Source of the DNA: Porphyromonadaceae bacterium UBA7087
Lineage (GTDB): Bacteria > Bacteroidota > Bacteroidia > Bacteroidales > Muribaculaceae
Direction: 5' to 3'
NCBI GenBank assembly: GCA_002493515.1
Contig: DKYZ01000071.1
Coordinates: forward strand, 1,497 to 12,378
Length of the DNA: 10,882 bases
A model generated the notes under the pieces. The model was not told where the DNA came from. It worked only from the letters and a program-made list of their open reading frames with translations, and did no database searches. Shown piece by piece: positions 1 through 8,119 of this stretch; position 1 is the stretch's first letter, and every line of letters starts with the position of its first letter. The translations under genes and the position numbers were made by a program.

Positions 1-2925
1 GTAGCTTGCGCCGTCGCCACCGATTATCCACTGGCTGCGCTTCGTCAGATAATGGCCGAGGGTAACAACCTGGCTGCAGATATCGCAACCGGCCTCCTTG
101 CCTTTGCGGGCCTCACCCAGGAAGGCCTCACCCTTCTGGCGGGAAAGCTTCGAATCCTCACGGGCGTCAAACCATCCCTTGGCTGCCTCTTTCAGAGCCT
201 CGGGAGCATCCGACTCGGCGATCTTGCCGCAGAGAAGCTCAAGACGGTAACGCATCTTCTCATAAGCTATGCGCATTCCGAGACCGAACTCGCAGAAGTC
301 CTCGAACAGAGAATTTGCCCAGGCCGGACCGTGACCCTTCTCATCCTTGCAGTAAGGCGTGGAGGGAACGCTGCCGGAATATATCGACGAGCAACCAGTC
401 GCGTTTGCCACAACCTCGCGGTCGCCGAAGAGCTGGGTTATCAGCTTCACGTAAGGAGTCTCGCCGCAGCCGGAGCATGCGCCGGAGAACTCGAAGAGCG
501 GAGTCGAGAACTGGCTGTTCTTCACATTCAGGGAGACATCCACGAGATCCTCCTTCGTCGACACATGCTTCACGCAGTAATCCCAGTTCTTCTGGTTGTC
601 GAGCTGGCTCTCCATATGTACCATCTTGAGGGCCTTGTTGCCCTTCTTGCCGGGACATACATCAGCGCAGTTGCCGCAGCCGAGACAGTCGAGAACGTCA
701 ACCTGCTGCACGAAGCGCATGTTGGGGAACATCTTGCCGATAGCCGGAATGGAATGCTCCTCCTTGAAAGGCGCTGCCGCATACTCCTCCTCGTTGAGCA
801 CGAAGGGACGGATGGAGGCATGGGGACATACATACGAGCACTTGTTACACTGGATACAGTTCTCGGGATTCCACTCGGGAACGAAAGCCGCCACACCGCG
901 CTTCTCGAAGCGGGCAGTGCCCTGCTCCCATGTGCCGTCGGGATCATTCCTGAACATGCTTACGGGAAGCAGGTCGCCGTCCTGGGCGTTGATGCGGTTT
1001 ACCACACGGACGATGAACTCCGGAGCGTCACATTCCTTGACCTCGTCGGCAGGAAGCTCAGCCCAGGCGGGATCAACGTCAAGCTTATGGTACTCGCCGC
1101 CACGGTCAACGGCAGCGAAGTTCATGTTGACGATGTTCTCACCCTTCTTGCTGTATGACTTGACGATGAATTTCTTCATCTGCTCCACGGCAAGGTCAAC
1201 AGGGATAACCTCCGTGATGCGGAAGAACGCGCTCTGGAGAATGGTGTTGGTGCGGTTGCCCAAACCGATTTCCTGAGCGATCTTCGACGCGTTGATATAA
1301 TAGAGAGTGATATTGTTCTTTGCGAGATAGCGCTTCACGCGGCTGGGAAGATTCTTGGCAAGCTCCTCACCCTCCCAGATAGTGTTGAGAAGGAATGTGC
1401 CGTTCGGCTTGAGACCGCGTGTCACGTCATACATATGCAGGTAAGCCTGAACGTGGCAAGCCACGAAATTCGGGGTGTTCACCAGATATGTGGAGCGGAT
1501 GGGATGATCGCCGAAACGCAGATGCGAGCAGGTGAATCCACCCGACTTCTTGGAGTCGTAGGCGAAATATGCCTGGCAATACTTGTCGGTGTTGTCACCG
1601 ATGATCTTGACAGAGTTCTTGTTGGCACCTACCGTTCCGTCAGCGCCAAGACCGAAGAACTTGGCCTCGAACATACCCGCGCTGTCGAGATCGAGCTCGG
1701 GAAACAGCGGCAGCGACATGCCGGTCACGTCATCCTCGATGCCGATTGTAAACTGGTTTCTCGGCTCGTCAAGCTTGAGGTTCTCGTATACAGCGAGCAC
1801 CTGGGCCGGAGTAGTATCCTTCGAGCTGAGACCATATCGGCCGCCTACGATTACCGGAGCATTCTCGCGGCCATAGAAGCAGTCTTTCACATCAAGATAG
1901 AGAGGCTCGCCGGTAGCTCCCGGCTCCTTTGTGCGGTCGAGCACAGCGATCTTCTTCGCCGTCGCGGGCACGCAGGCGAGGAAATGCTTGGCAGAGAAGG
2001 GGCGGTAGAGGTGTACGCTGACGACACCGACCTTCTCCCCTTTAGCTCGGAGATAGTCCACAGTCTCGCGGGCAGCCTCCGTGACGCTGCCCATGGCGAT
2101 GATCACGCGCTCAGCCTCCGGATCTCCATAGTAATTGAAAAGATGGTATTCGCGGCCGGTGATTTTGGAAATCTCGGCCATATACTGCTCCACAATCTCG
2201 GGAACAGCCGTATAGTATGAATTGCATGCCTCCCTGTGCTGGAAGAAGACGTCGGGATTCTCCGCCATGCCTCTTGCCACGGGAGAATCCGGATTGAGGG
2301 CACGGCGGCGGAAGTCTTCAAGCGCCTCGCGGTCGATGAGCGGGGCGAGGTCGTCCTGGTCGAGGGCCTCGATCTTCTGAATCTCGTGGGATGTGCGGAA
2401 GCCGTCGAAGAAGTTGACGAAAGGCACACGGCTCTTGAGTGTGGCAAGATGAGCCACTCCCGAGAGATCCATCACCTCCTGCACGGAACCCTCGCAAAGC
2501 ATCGCGAAACCGGTCTGTCGGGCCGACATCACGTCCTGATGGTCGCCGAAAATGCTGAGCGCATGGGATGCGAGCGTACGTGCCGAGACATGGAAGACGC
2601 AGGGAAGGAGCTCGCCTGCGATCTTATACATATTGGGAATCATAAGCAGCAGACCCTGCGAGGCGGTGTAGGTCGTGGTCAACGCCCCTGCCTGCAGCGA
2701 GCCGTGAACGGCACCGGCGGCGCCACCCTCGCTCTGCATCTCCTGCACATATACTGTCTCACCGAAAATGTTCTTTCTACCTGCAGCCGACCAGTCATCG
2801 ACGTATTCTGCCATTGTCGACGACGGGGTAATCGGGTATATTGCCGCCACCTCAGTAAACATGTAGCTGATGTGAGCCGCAGCCTGATTGCCGTCGCATG
2901 TCAGAAATTGCTTCTGTTTGCTCAT
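1..2925 (-). CDS. nifJ: Pyruvate:ferredoxin (flavodoxin) oxidoreductase, C-terminus beyond window
   Basis: This cytoplasmic enzyme oxidatively decarboxylates pyruvate to acetyl-CoA and CO2, passing electrons to ferredoxin or flavodoxin through thiamine diphosphate (TPP) and three [4Fe-4S] clusters. The frame is open from ATG at 2925 to the window edge, giving 975 codons of the roughly 1,180 usual for single-chain PFOR, so about 200 residues are missing. Visible landmarks are the N-terminal YPITPSS (about 30-36) and the EMQSEGGAAGAVHG stretch (about 62-75). The two-cluster ferredoxin-like domain has CIQCNKCSYVCP starting at Cys690 and a second CLGCGNCADVCP about 55 residues later. The proximal-cluster pair CSGC is at Cys817/Cys820, and the GDG that opens the TPP/Mg site has its Asp at 971. 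These positions agree closely with what I recall for the Desulfovibrio enzyme. No in-frame stop was seen where I read the triplets, and both ends are in one frame. It is preceded by its own candidate promoter, 91 bases after the helicase gene. Identification is very secure. Confidence 0.97.
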   Translation of the reverse strand, partial: MSKQKQFLTCDGNQAAAHISYMFTEVAAIYPITPSSTMAEYVDDWSAAGRKNIFGETVYVQEMQSEGGAAGAVHGSLQAGALTTTYTASQGLLLMIPNMYKIAGELLPCVFHVSARTLASHALSIFGDHQDVMSARQTGFAMLCEGSVQEVMDLSGVAHLATLKSRVPFVNFFDGFRTSHEIQKIEALDQDDLAPLIDREALEDFRRRALNPDSPVARGMAENPDVFFQHREACNSYYTAVPEIVEQYMAEISKITGREYHLFNYYGDPEAERVIIAMGSVTEAARETVDYLRAKGEKVGVVSVHLYRPFSAKHFLACVPATAKKIAVLDRTKEPGATGEPLYLDVKDCFYGRENAPVIVGGRYGLSSKDTTPAQVLAVYENLKLDEPRNQFTIGIEDDVTGMSLPLFPELDLDSAGMFEAKFFGLGADGTVGANKNSVKIIGDNTDKYCQAYFAYDSKKSGGFTCSHLRFGDHPIRSTYLVNTPNFVACHVQAYLHMYDVTRGLKPNGTFLLNTIWEGEELAKNLPSRVKRYLAKNNITLYYINASKIAQEIGLGNRTNTILQSAFFRITEVIPVDLAVEQMKKFIVKSYSKKGENIVNMNFAAVDRGGEYHKLDVDPAWAELPADEVKECDAPEFIVRVVNRINAQDGDLLPVSMFRNDPDGTWEQGTARFEKRGVAAFVPEWNPENCIQCNKCSYVCPHASIRPFVLNEEEYAAAPFKEEHSIPAIGKMFPNMRFVQQVDVLDCLGCGNCADVCPGKKGNKALKMVHMESQLDNQKNWDYCVKHVSTKEDLVDVSLNVKNSQFSTPLFEFSGACSGCGETPYVKLITQLFGDREVVANATGCSSIYSGSVPSTPYCKDEKGHGPAWANSLFEDFCEFGLGMRIAYEKMRYRLELLCGKIAESDAPEALKEAAKGWFDAREDSKLSRQKGEAFLGEARKGKEAGCDICSQVVTLGHYLTKRSQWIIGGDGASY

Positions 2926-3007
2926 AAATTTATATTATTAGTTTATATTAGCTTTTAAATTTTGGTTTTTTATATCCTCAACACCTCGCCCGGATTCTAA
3001 TAAGGTG

Positions 3008-3015
3008 CAAAATTA
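3008..3015 (-). promoter_or_regulatory. Candidate -7 promoter element for nifJ
   Basis: Read on the minus strand this is TAATTTTG, an exact match to the Bacteroidetes sigma-ABfr -7 consensus TAnnTTTG, followed by CACC as at the tRNA promoter at the right edge. No TTTG is found at the expected -33 distance; that position reads GCGG, inside the end of the helicase gene. A start about 7-10 bases downstream would give a leader of roughly 75 nt before the nifJ ATG. The leader is AT-rich and holds a weak 5-bp inverted repeat (2982-2986 with 3003-3007). The call rests on the consensus match and the position in the 91-base gap. Confidence 0.5.
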
Positions 3016-3016
3016 A

Positions 3017-4348
3017 TCATTTTATAGATATTTTCCGCTTCTCTCCCTTAATTTTTTTGTCTTTTATTCTGTCAAGAAGAGATTCCGCAGAAATTCCATG
3101 CACCCCTACGAGCGAATAATGGTCGAAAACATCTATCTTGCCCACCTCCGAGGCATCAACTCCGCCCTCCTTCACGAGGAAGCCGAGAATATCTCCACGC
3201 GACATCTTCTCCCGCTTTCCGGCGGATATGTAGAGAGTGGAGACCGACGAGCCCAGGTCGCCGCGCACGGAGGTATCGAGATGGCGGGTATCGTCGAGAT
3301 CCACAAATTCCTTAAGATCCTCATCCGGGCCCACGAGCACGAAGACATCGCCCTCGGCATCGACACGGGCTGTGCGTCCGTTGCGGTGGGTATACGCCTC
3401 AGGTGTAAGCGCCTGGTGATAATGGACCACATACCTCACCCTCTCAATGTCAAGGCCGCGCGAGGCAAGGTCGGTGGCCACCATCACAGGCTTGCTGCCG
3501 TTGTTGAAAAGCCTTACGGCCATCTCGCGGTCCTGCTGGTCGAGAGCTCCGTGATAGATGACGCACGCCACGCCCCTCTTGCGCAGGAAATCATAAATCC
3601 GCTCCGCGCTCTCGCGGTGGTTTACAAAGACTATGGTGCGCTCTATCGGAGATTTCTCCGACAGATTGTTGAGGAGCGTCAGCAGGGTCTCAAGCTTGTC
3701 TTTCCCGTCGGCGTCAATACGGTGGGTGCGTATCCTGCGGCGCAGGTCAGCGTTGCCGGATGAGAAATCCACCGTCACCATCGACTTCAGGGCAAGAAAA
3801 GCGGGAAGGTCCACACCTCTTGTGGCTGAGGTCAGGATGGTGCGGCTCACGTTTTTGAGACGCTCCATTATTTTCCTCATCTCATCCTCGAATCCGAGCT
3901 CAAGCGATTTGTCAAACTCGTCGAGCACCAGCAGACGGCACGGCAACAGCTCAACGTTGTTGCGCCTCATATGGTCGAGAAGCCTACCGGGAGTGGCCAC
4001 CACAATATCAGGCACCACAGCCAGGGAGTTTTTCTCGTCTTCCGCGCTATGGCCTCCGTAAAGGGCCGTGACACGGAAATCACGCGCTATCTCACGCGCC
4101 ACCCCGGCTATCTGAATCACCAGCTCACGCGACGGCGCTATTATCACGCACTGCACACGCCCCGTAGAGGGCTTGAGCAGTTTCATCACGGGCAGCATGA
4201 ATGCCAGCGTCTTGCCGCTGCCGGTAGGCGCAAGCAGCATTATGTCGCCCGTCTCCGTGGCCATCGACATCATTTTCTTCTGCATGGGATTGAGCTGCTC
4301 AATCCCGAGCCGGTCCCTGACATAGGGAAGAAACTCTTTCTCCTTCAT
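3017..4348 (-). CDS. DEAD-box ATP-dependent RNA helicase with DbpA-like C-terminal RNA-binding domain
   Basis: This 443-residue superfamily 2 helicase is expected to remodel structured RNA using ATP. Visible motifs in order are a Q-motif-like LNPMQ (19-23), Walker A APTGSGKT (40-47), PSREL (72-76), TPGR (119-122), motif II DEFD (143-146), SAT (174-176), TDLASRGLD (292-300) and HRNGRTAR (321-328). Residues about 368-440 resemble the DbpA RNA-binding domain, which in Escherichia coli DbpA docks the enzyme on 23S rRNA hairpin 92. That suggests a ribosome-assembly role, but target specificity is inferred from the domain alone. Motif II has Phe in place of Ala; the acidic residues needed for catalysis are kept. 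The lysine-rich last 15 residues may add non-specific RNA contacts. The gene follows recG after 76 bases with no convincing promoter between them, so read-through is plausible. The start is the first ATG before the Q motif, with no clear Shine-Dalgarno. A different DEAD-box subfamily remains possible. Confidence 0.92.
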   Translation of the reverse strand: MKEKEFLPYVRDRLGIEQLNPMQKKMMSMATETGDIMLLAPTGSGKTLAFMLPVMKLLKPSTGRVQCVIIAPSRELVIQIAGVAREIARDFRVTALYGGHSAEDEKNSLAVVPDIVVATPGRLLDHMRRNNVELLPCRLLVLDEFDKSLELGFEDEMRKIMERLKNVSRTILTSATRGVDLPAFLALKSMVTVDFSSGNADLRRRIRTHRIDADGKDKLETLLTLLNNLSEKSPIERTIVFVNHRESAERIYDFLRKRGVACVIYHGALDQQDREMAVRLFNNGSKPVMVATDLASRGLDIERVRYVVHYHQALTPEAYTHRNGRTARVDAEGDVFVLVGPDEDLKEFVDLDDTRHLDTSVRGDLGSSVSTLYISAGKREKMSRGDILGFLVKEGGVDASEVGKIDVFDHYSLVGVHGISAESLLDRIKDKKIKGEKRKISIK

Positions 4349-4424
4349 ATAGGCAATCCCGCCGCTTTTGCGACGTCACATATTTAAAACGCATGACTGC
4401 CGCAATTTGTTACAATAAATATTC

Positions 4425-6575
4425 TTAAGAAATCTCCGACCAGTCTACAGTATGCGCGAACCGACGCGCAAGCTCGTATCCTGTCAGCACAAGCGACTCC
4501 TCCGACAAGGCGAGTGTGCCCCCCGTTTTTTCGGAGCGAGACGCCGGAGCGAGACGCCCCGGATTGGAGGCAAGCACCTCAAGGGCCGCTCCCCGCGCCC
4601 GGGCCAGTATCTCCCCGTCACGAGCCAGGCTGGCCACTTTCAGATTGAATGCCAGGCCGCTCTGCTGAGTGCCTTCCATGTCGCCCGGACCGCGTATCTT
4701 CATATCCGCTTCCGAGACGAGAAAACCGTCGTTGGTCTCCGTCATTATCCTCAGACGCTTCATGGTGTCGCCCGAAGCATTCTTATGCGTCATGAGCACA
4801 CAATAGCTCTTGTCGGCCCCGCGCCCTACCCTCCCCCTGAGCTGATGGAGCTGGGAAAGCCCGAAGCGCTCGGCGTTCTCTATCACCATCACGCTGGCAT
4901 TGGGTACGTTCACCCCCACCTCTATCACCGTAGTGGCAACCATTATCTGGGCATTTCCGCTGACAAAGAGTTCCATCTGATGGTCTTTCTCGGCCGGCTT
5001 CATCTGCCCGTGGACAAAACATATGCGCCAGTCGCTGAACACCTCCTCCACGCGTTTCCTGCCCTCCTCAAGACTCTTGAGCGAGAGCTTCTCATTCTCA
5101 TGAATCAGGGGATAGACCATATATATCTGCCTCCCCTCCCTGAGCTGGGAGAAAATCATACGGTCGACCTCCATACGGTTGTCGTCATAGCGCAGAAAAG
5201 TCTCCACAGGCTTCCTTCCGGGAGGAAGCTCGTCGATGACCGACACCTCGAGATCGCCATATACGGTCATGGCGAGCGTGCGCGGTATGGGAGTGGCCGT
5301 CATAATCAGCACATGAGGAGGGACGACACCTTTCTTCCACATCTTGGCTCTCTGCGCCACCCCGAAACGATGCTGCTCGTCGATCACGGCGAGCCCGAGC
5401 GAACGGAACCTTACATTCTCCTCAATCAACGCATGTGTGCCCACAAGGATCTGCAGCGACCCGTCGAGCAGGTCAGCATGGATCTCGCGCCGTCTGGCGG
5501 CAGTCGTGCTTCCCGTAAGCAAAGCCACCCTGATGCCGAGCCGTCCGGCCCAGGCGCTGATAGTCTCGTAATGCTGGGCCGCGAGAATCTCGGTAGGGGC
5601 CATTATCGCTCCCTGGAAACCATTGTCGAGAGCCATGAGGATGCTCATGAAGGCCACCATGGTCTTTCCACACCCCACATCGCCCTGCAGCAGACGGTTC
5701 ATCTGACGCCCGCTGCGCATATCGTTGCGTATCTCCTTGAGCACACGCTTCTGCGCGCCGGTGAGCTCAAACGGAAGTTCCCTGAAATAGAAACCGTTGA
5801 AAAGGTCTCCTATTCTCGGAAACACGTAGCCCGGCGTCCTGGCTCCCCGGCTGCGGGCGAAACGCAGGATGTGGAGCTCCACGTAGAAGAGTTCCTCAAA
5901 CTTCATCCGCCTCATGGCGGCGGCAAGCTTTTCCTGGTCCGAAGGGAGATGCATCTCCCTCACCGCCTCGGGAAACGGCATAAGGCCGTATCGCTCCACA
6001 ATCTCCCTGGGCAGCGGGTCGGCCACCCGGTCCATTCCGGGAAGTTCAAAAAGCTTACCCACCAACTCCTGGAATTTCCTCACGCCTATTCCCCGCTTAC
6101 GGAGCTGCTCGGTGAGGGGATAGATTCCCCTCAGCCCGCAGGGAGGTTTCGTGGGGTCGAACCTCTCCACCTCCGGATGGGCAATGGAATATTTTCCGCG
6201 ATACAGGGATGGACGGCCGAATATCACATATTCCTCATTCACCTTATAGATTGAGGCGATGGTCTTTATCTTTGAAAACCAGACCGTCTCCATAAACAGC
6301 CGGCCATCGGTGAAGACACCTATCAGACGTTTGCGCTCCCCCTCGCCGTCTTCATAGAACTTTATGAAACGGCCCTTGATCTGCAATGCGGGAAGCTCGC
6401 TCCCCTGGAGGTCGGCTATGGAATAGAATTTACTTCGGTCGACATAGCGCGACGGGAAACTGTAGACAAGGTCACGAAAAGTGGAGATGCCGAGCTCCGC
6501 CTCAAGTAGCGCGGCTCTGGCATCTCCCACACCTTTTAAAAACTTTATGTCTGAAGACAATATGTCTGCCATCAT
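4425..6575 (-). CDS. recG: ATP-dependent DNA helicase RecG
   Basis: RecG is a monomeric double-strand DNA translocase that reverses stalled replication forks and drives branch migration of Holliday junctions and D-loops. At 716 residues it is slightly longer than the E. coli protein. The N-terminal wedge/OB-fold region covers roughly residues 1-250. Helicase motifs follow: Walker A GDVGCGKT (298-305), motif II DEQH (399-402) leading into RFGVAQR, TATPIPRT (426-433) and QLRGRVGRG (578-586). The RecG-specific C-terminal segment GPGDMEGTQQSG (629-640) corresponds to the TRG region that couples ATP hydrolysis to translocation. The ATG at 6575 touches the ispD stop codon (TGA then ATGATG) and a second ATG follows directly, so either could be used; this arrangement suggests translational coupling to ispD. 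Residues about 674-692 form a polar, low-conservation-looking stretch near the C-terminus whose role I cannot state. Family identity is secure. Confidence 0.97.
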   Translation of the reverse strand: MMADILSSDIKFLKGVGDARAALLEAELGISTFRDLVYSFPSRYVDRSKFYSIADLQGSELPALQIKGRFIKFYEDGEGERKRLIGVFTDGRLFMETVWFSKIKTIASIYKVNEEYVIFGRPSLYRGKYSIAHPEVERFDPTKPPCGLRGIYPLTEQLRKRGIGVRKFQELVGKLFELPGMDRVADPLPREIVERYGLMPFPEAVREMHLPSDQEKLAAAMRRMKFEELFYVELHILRFARSRGARTPGYVFPRIGDLFNGFYFRELPFELTGAQKRVLKEIRNDMRSGRQMNRLLQGDVGCGKTMVAFMSILMALDNGFQGAIMAPTEILAAQHYETISAWAGRLGIRVALLTGSTTAARRREIHADLLDGSLQILVGTHALIEENVRFRSLGLAVIDEQHRFGVAQRAKMWKKGVVPPHVLIMTATPIPRTLAMTVYGDLEVSVIDELPPGRKPVETFLRYDDNRMEVDRMIFSQLREGRQIYMVYPLIHENEKLSLKSLEEGRKRVEEVFSDWRICFVHGQMKPAEKDHQMELFVSGNAQIMVATTVIEVGVNVPNASVMVIENAERFGLSQLHQLRGRVGRGADKSYCVLMTHKNASGDTMKRLRIMTETNDGFLVSEADMKIRGPGDMEGTQQSGLAFNLKVASLARDGEILARARGAALEVLASNPGRLAPASRSEKTGGTLALSEESLVLTGYELARRFAHTVDWSEIS

Positions 6576-7274
6576 TCAATCGCGTTGCCGGTTATCCCCG
6601 CGCCGGGTCAGCAGAAGCTCAGCTATCATGAAGTCAGAGGGATTGGTAACCTTCATATTCTCCACCTCCCCTTCAAAGACAGCCACCTTGAATCCGGCCG
6701 ATTCCACTACCGACGCATCGTCAGTGAAATCAGGCGACAGAGGCTGAAGGTTAGCCTCTGTCAGGATTCCGGCGCGGAACACCTGGGGAGTCTGGACAGC
6801 CACATACTCGCTTCGTCTGACGGCCACACTGCCTCCTTCCTCAAGATGACGAAGGGAGTCTGAGACCGGCACTACTGGCACCGCGCCTCCTGAGACCTCC
6901 GCTGCATCCCAGCCACGCGCTATCATCCCAGGCGTGACAAGAGGGCGCGCGGCGTCATGAACCGCCACAAGCGATCCTTCCTCAGGCGTAAGCGCGGCAA
7001 GGCCGAACCTTACCGACTCGGCCCGGCTTCCACCCCCGGCACACACAGAGTGAGGCACACGCTCCGGTTGCGGCATTGACGAATGCAATTCCTTCCAGTA
7101 GGAGATATAGTCAGGGTGCATCACGACCATTATGTCGGATACCCCCGAGTCGCGAAACGCCTTTAGTGACCACCAGAGCATCGGACGGCCGCAAAGCATA
7201 TGGAACTGCTTGGGCAGCTCGTCGCCCGAGCGGCTTCCGACTCCTCCGGCAACTATGACGGCATACTTTCTCAT
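6576..7274 (-). CDS. ispD: 2-C-methyl-D-erythritol 4-phosphate cytidylyltransferase
   Basis: IspD transfers CMP from CTP to methylerythritol phosphate, the third step of the MEP pathway to isopentenyl diphosphate, in the cytoplasm. The 232-residue length is normal. The N-terminal nucleotide-binding loop VAGGVGSRSGDELPKQF (8-24) contains the family's Arg (R15) and Lys (K22) that contact the CTP phosphates. HDAARP (106-111), TPQVF (162-166), TDDASVVE (184-191) and the ENMKVTNPSD block (205-214) are all signatures of this enzyme and separate it from other nucleotidyltransferases. The loop reads AGGVGSR where AAGxGxR is common, a minor change. It starts 16 bases after the fabG stop and its own TGA abuts the recG ATG, so the three genes are very probably co-transcribed. 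A weak GTAGAG precedes the ATG by a few bases at most. The gene is expected to be essential where the mevalonate route is absent. Confidence 0.96.
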   Translation of the reverse strand: MRKYAVIVAGGVGSRSGDELPKQFHMLCGRPMLWWSLKAFRDSGVSDIMVVMHPDYISYWKELHSSMPQPERVPHSVCAGGGSRAESVRFGLAALTPEEGSLVAVHDAARPLVTPGMIARGWDAAEVSGGAVPVVPVSDSLRHLEEGGSVAVRRSEYVAVQTPQVFRAGILTEANLQPLSPDFTDDASVVESAGFKVAVFEGEVENMKVTNPSDFMIAELLLTRRGDNRQRD

Positions 7275-7290
7275 CTCTACAGATCAGCGA

Positions 7291-8037
7291 TTACATGTTC
7301 ATGCCGCCGTCGACCTGGATAACCTGGCCGGAGACATAGCTCGACATGTCGGAGGCAAGGAATGTGGCGACATTGGCGATGTCTTCCACCTGGCCGCCTC
7401 TGCGGAGAGGAATCTTGGCCACCCACTCCTTACGCACATCGTCGGGAAGGGCCGCCGTCATGGCGGTCTCGATGAAGCCCGGAGCGATGGCGTTGGCGCG
7501 TATACCGCGTGAGCCCACCTCCTGGGCGATGCTCTTGGCGAGGGCGATCAGACCGGCCTTCGAGGCGGCGTAGTTGGCCTGTCCGGCATTGCCGTGGACA
7601 CCTACCACCGACGCCATGTTGATGATGGAGCCGCTACGCTGACGCATCATTATCGGAAGCACCGCATGGATGAAATTGAAGGCTGACTTGAGGTTGACGG
7701 CTATCACCGCATCCCACTGGGCCTCTGTCATGCGGAGCATGAGGCCGTCTTTCGTGATGCCTGCGTTGTTTACGAGGATGTCGATACGTCCGAAGTCGTT
7801 CTTCACTTCCTCCACCACTTTCTCCGTCTGGGCGAAGTCGGCGGCGTTGGAGGCATAGCCCTTGCATTTCACGCCGAGTGCCTCTATCTCCTCTTCGGTC
7901 TTTTTGCCGTTCTCGTCAATCACCAGGTCCGTAAAGGCTATGTTGCAGCCCTCGGAGGCGAACTTCAGTGCGATGGCTTTGCCGATGCCGCGTGCGGCGC
8001 CGGTGATCAAAGCCGTTTTACCTTCCAATAGTTTCAT
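7291..8037 (-). CDS. fabG: 3-oxoacyl-[acyl-carrier-protein] reductase FabG
   Basis: This short-chain dehydrogenase reduces 3-oxoacyl-ACP to 3-hydroxyacyl-ACP with NADPH in each fatty-acid elongation cycle. Counting from the ATG at 8037 the protein is 248 residues, the classic FabG length. It shows the nucleotide-binding TGAARGIG (12-19), NNAG (90-93), and the catalytic set N115, S143, Y156 and K160 within NYAASK. The end, VIQVDGGMNM, is typical of FabG. An upstream in-frame ATG at 8082 would add 15 residues with no family counterpart, before the conserved MKLLEGKTALITG start; that extension also lies next to a stable hairpin, so I chose 8037. The gene follows the KAS III gene by 82 bases and precedes ispD by 16. 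Specificity for ACP-linked substrates is supported by length, motifs and the neighbouring condensing enzyme, but a paralogous short-chain reductase of different specificity cannot be excluded. Confidence 0.93.
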   Translation of the reverse strand: MKLLEGKTALITGAARGIGKAIALKFASEGCNIAFTDLVIDENGKKTEEEIEALGVKCKGYASNAADFAQTEKVVEEVKNDFGRIDILVNNAGITKDGLMLRMTEAQWDAVIAVNLKSAFNFIHAVLPIMMRQRSGSIINMASVVGVHGNAGQANYAASKAGLIALAKSIAQEVGSRGIRANAIAPGFIETAMTAALPDDVRKEWVAKIPLRRGGQVEDIANVATFLASDMSSYVSGQVIQVDGGMNM

Positions 8038-8063
8038 TTTCTTAGGGTTATAATATAAACTTT

Positions 8064-8099
8064 GGTTTCTCGCCGACGGCATTCCGCGGCGCTGAAACC
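8064..8099 (-). promoter_or_regulatory. Stable intercistronic hairpin between the KAS III gene and fabG
   Basis: Three nested complementary blocks form a 14-bp stem: 8064-8069 with 8094-8099 (GGTTTC/GAAACC), 8071-8075 with 8087-8091 (CGCCG/CGGCG), and 8077-8079 with 8084-8086 (CGG/CCG), closing a four-base loop at 8080-8083. Only a one-by-two internal loop and a single bulged base interrupt it. On the minus-strand transcript it falls after the KAS III stop and before the fabG start. It is not followed by a run of U, so a processing, stability or attenuation element seems more likely than a full intrinsic terminator. The structure is read directly from complementarity; the function is inferred. 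Confidence 0.55.
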
Positions 8100-8119
8100 G
8101 ATAATTACTTTTATGTCGC

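Noticed and set aside
52..2958. Several long plus-strand open frames (52-1158, 1435-2220, 2236-2958)
   Set aside because: All are antisense to nifJ, whose frame reads through with correct cysteine motifs; their translations look like shadows without domains.
2982..3007. Inverted repeat CACCT/AGGTG in the nifJ leader as a possible riboswitch or operator
   Set aside because: Only five pairs across a 16-base gap, with no conserved riboswitch core visible.
4452..6254. A 600-codon open frame on the plus strand, antisense to recG
   Set aside because: It lies wholly within a clear RecG gene in the opposite strand, and its translation is rich in His, Leu and Arg with no recognisable domain. Long antisense frames are common in GC-rich coding DNA.
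8038..8082. Longer fabG start at 8082 adding 15 residues
   Set aside because: The extra residues have no counterpart in FabG, and the family N-terminus begins at the ATG at 8037; the extension also overlaps the hairpin arm.
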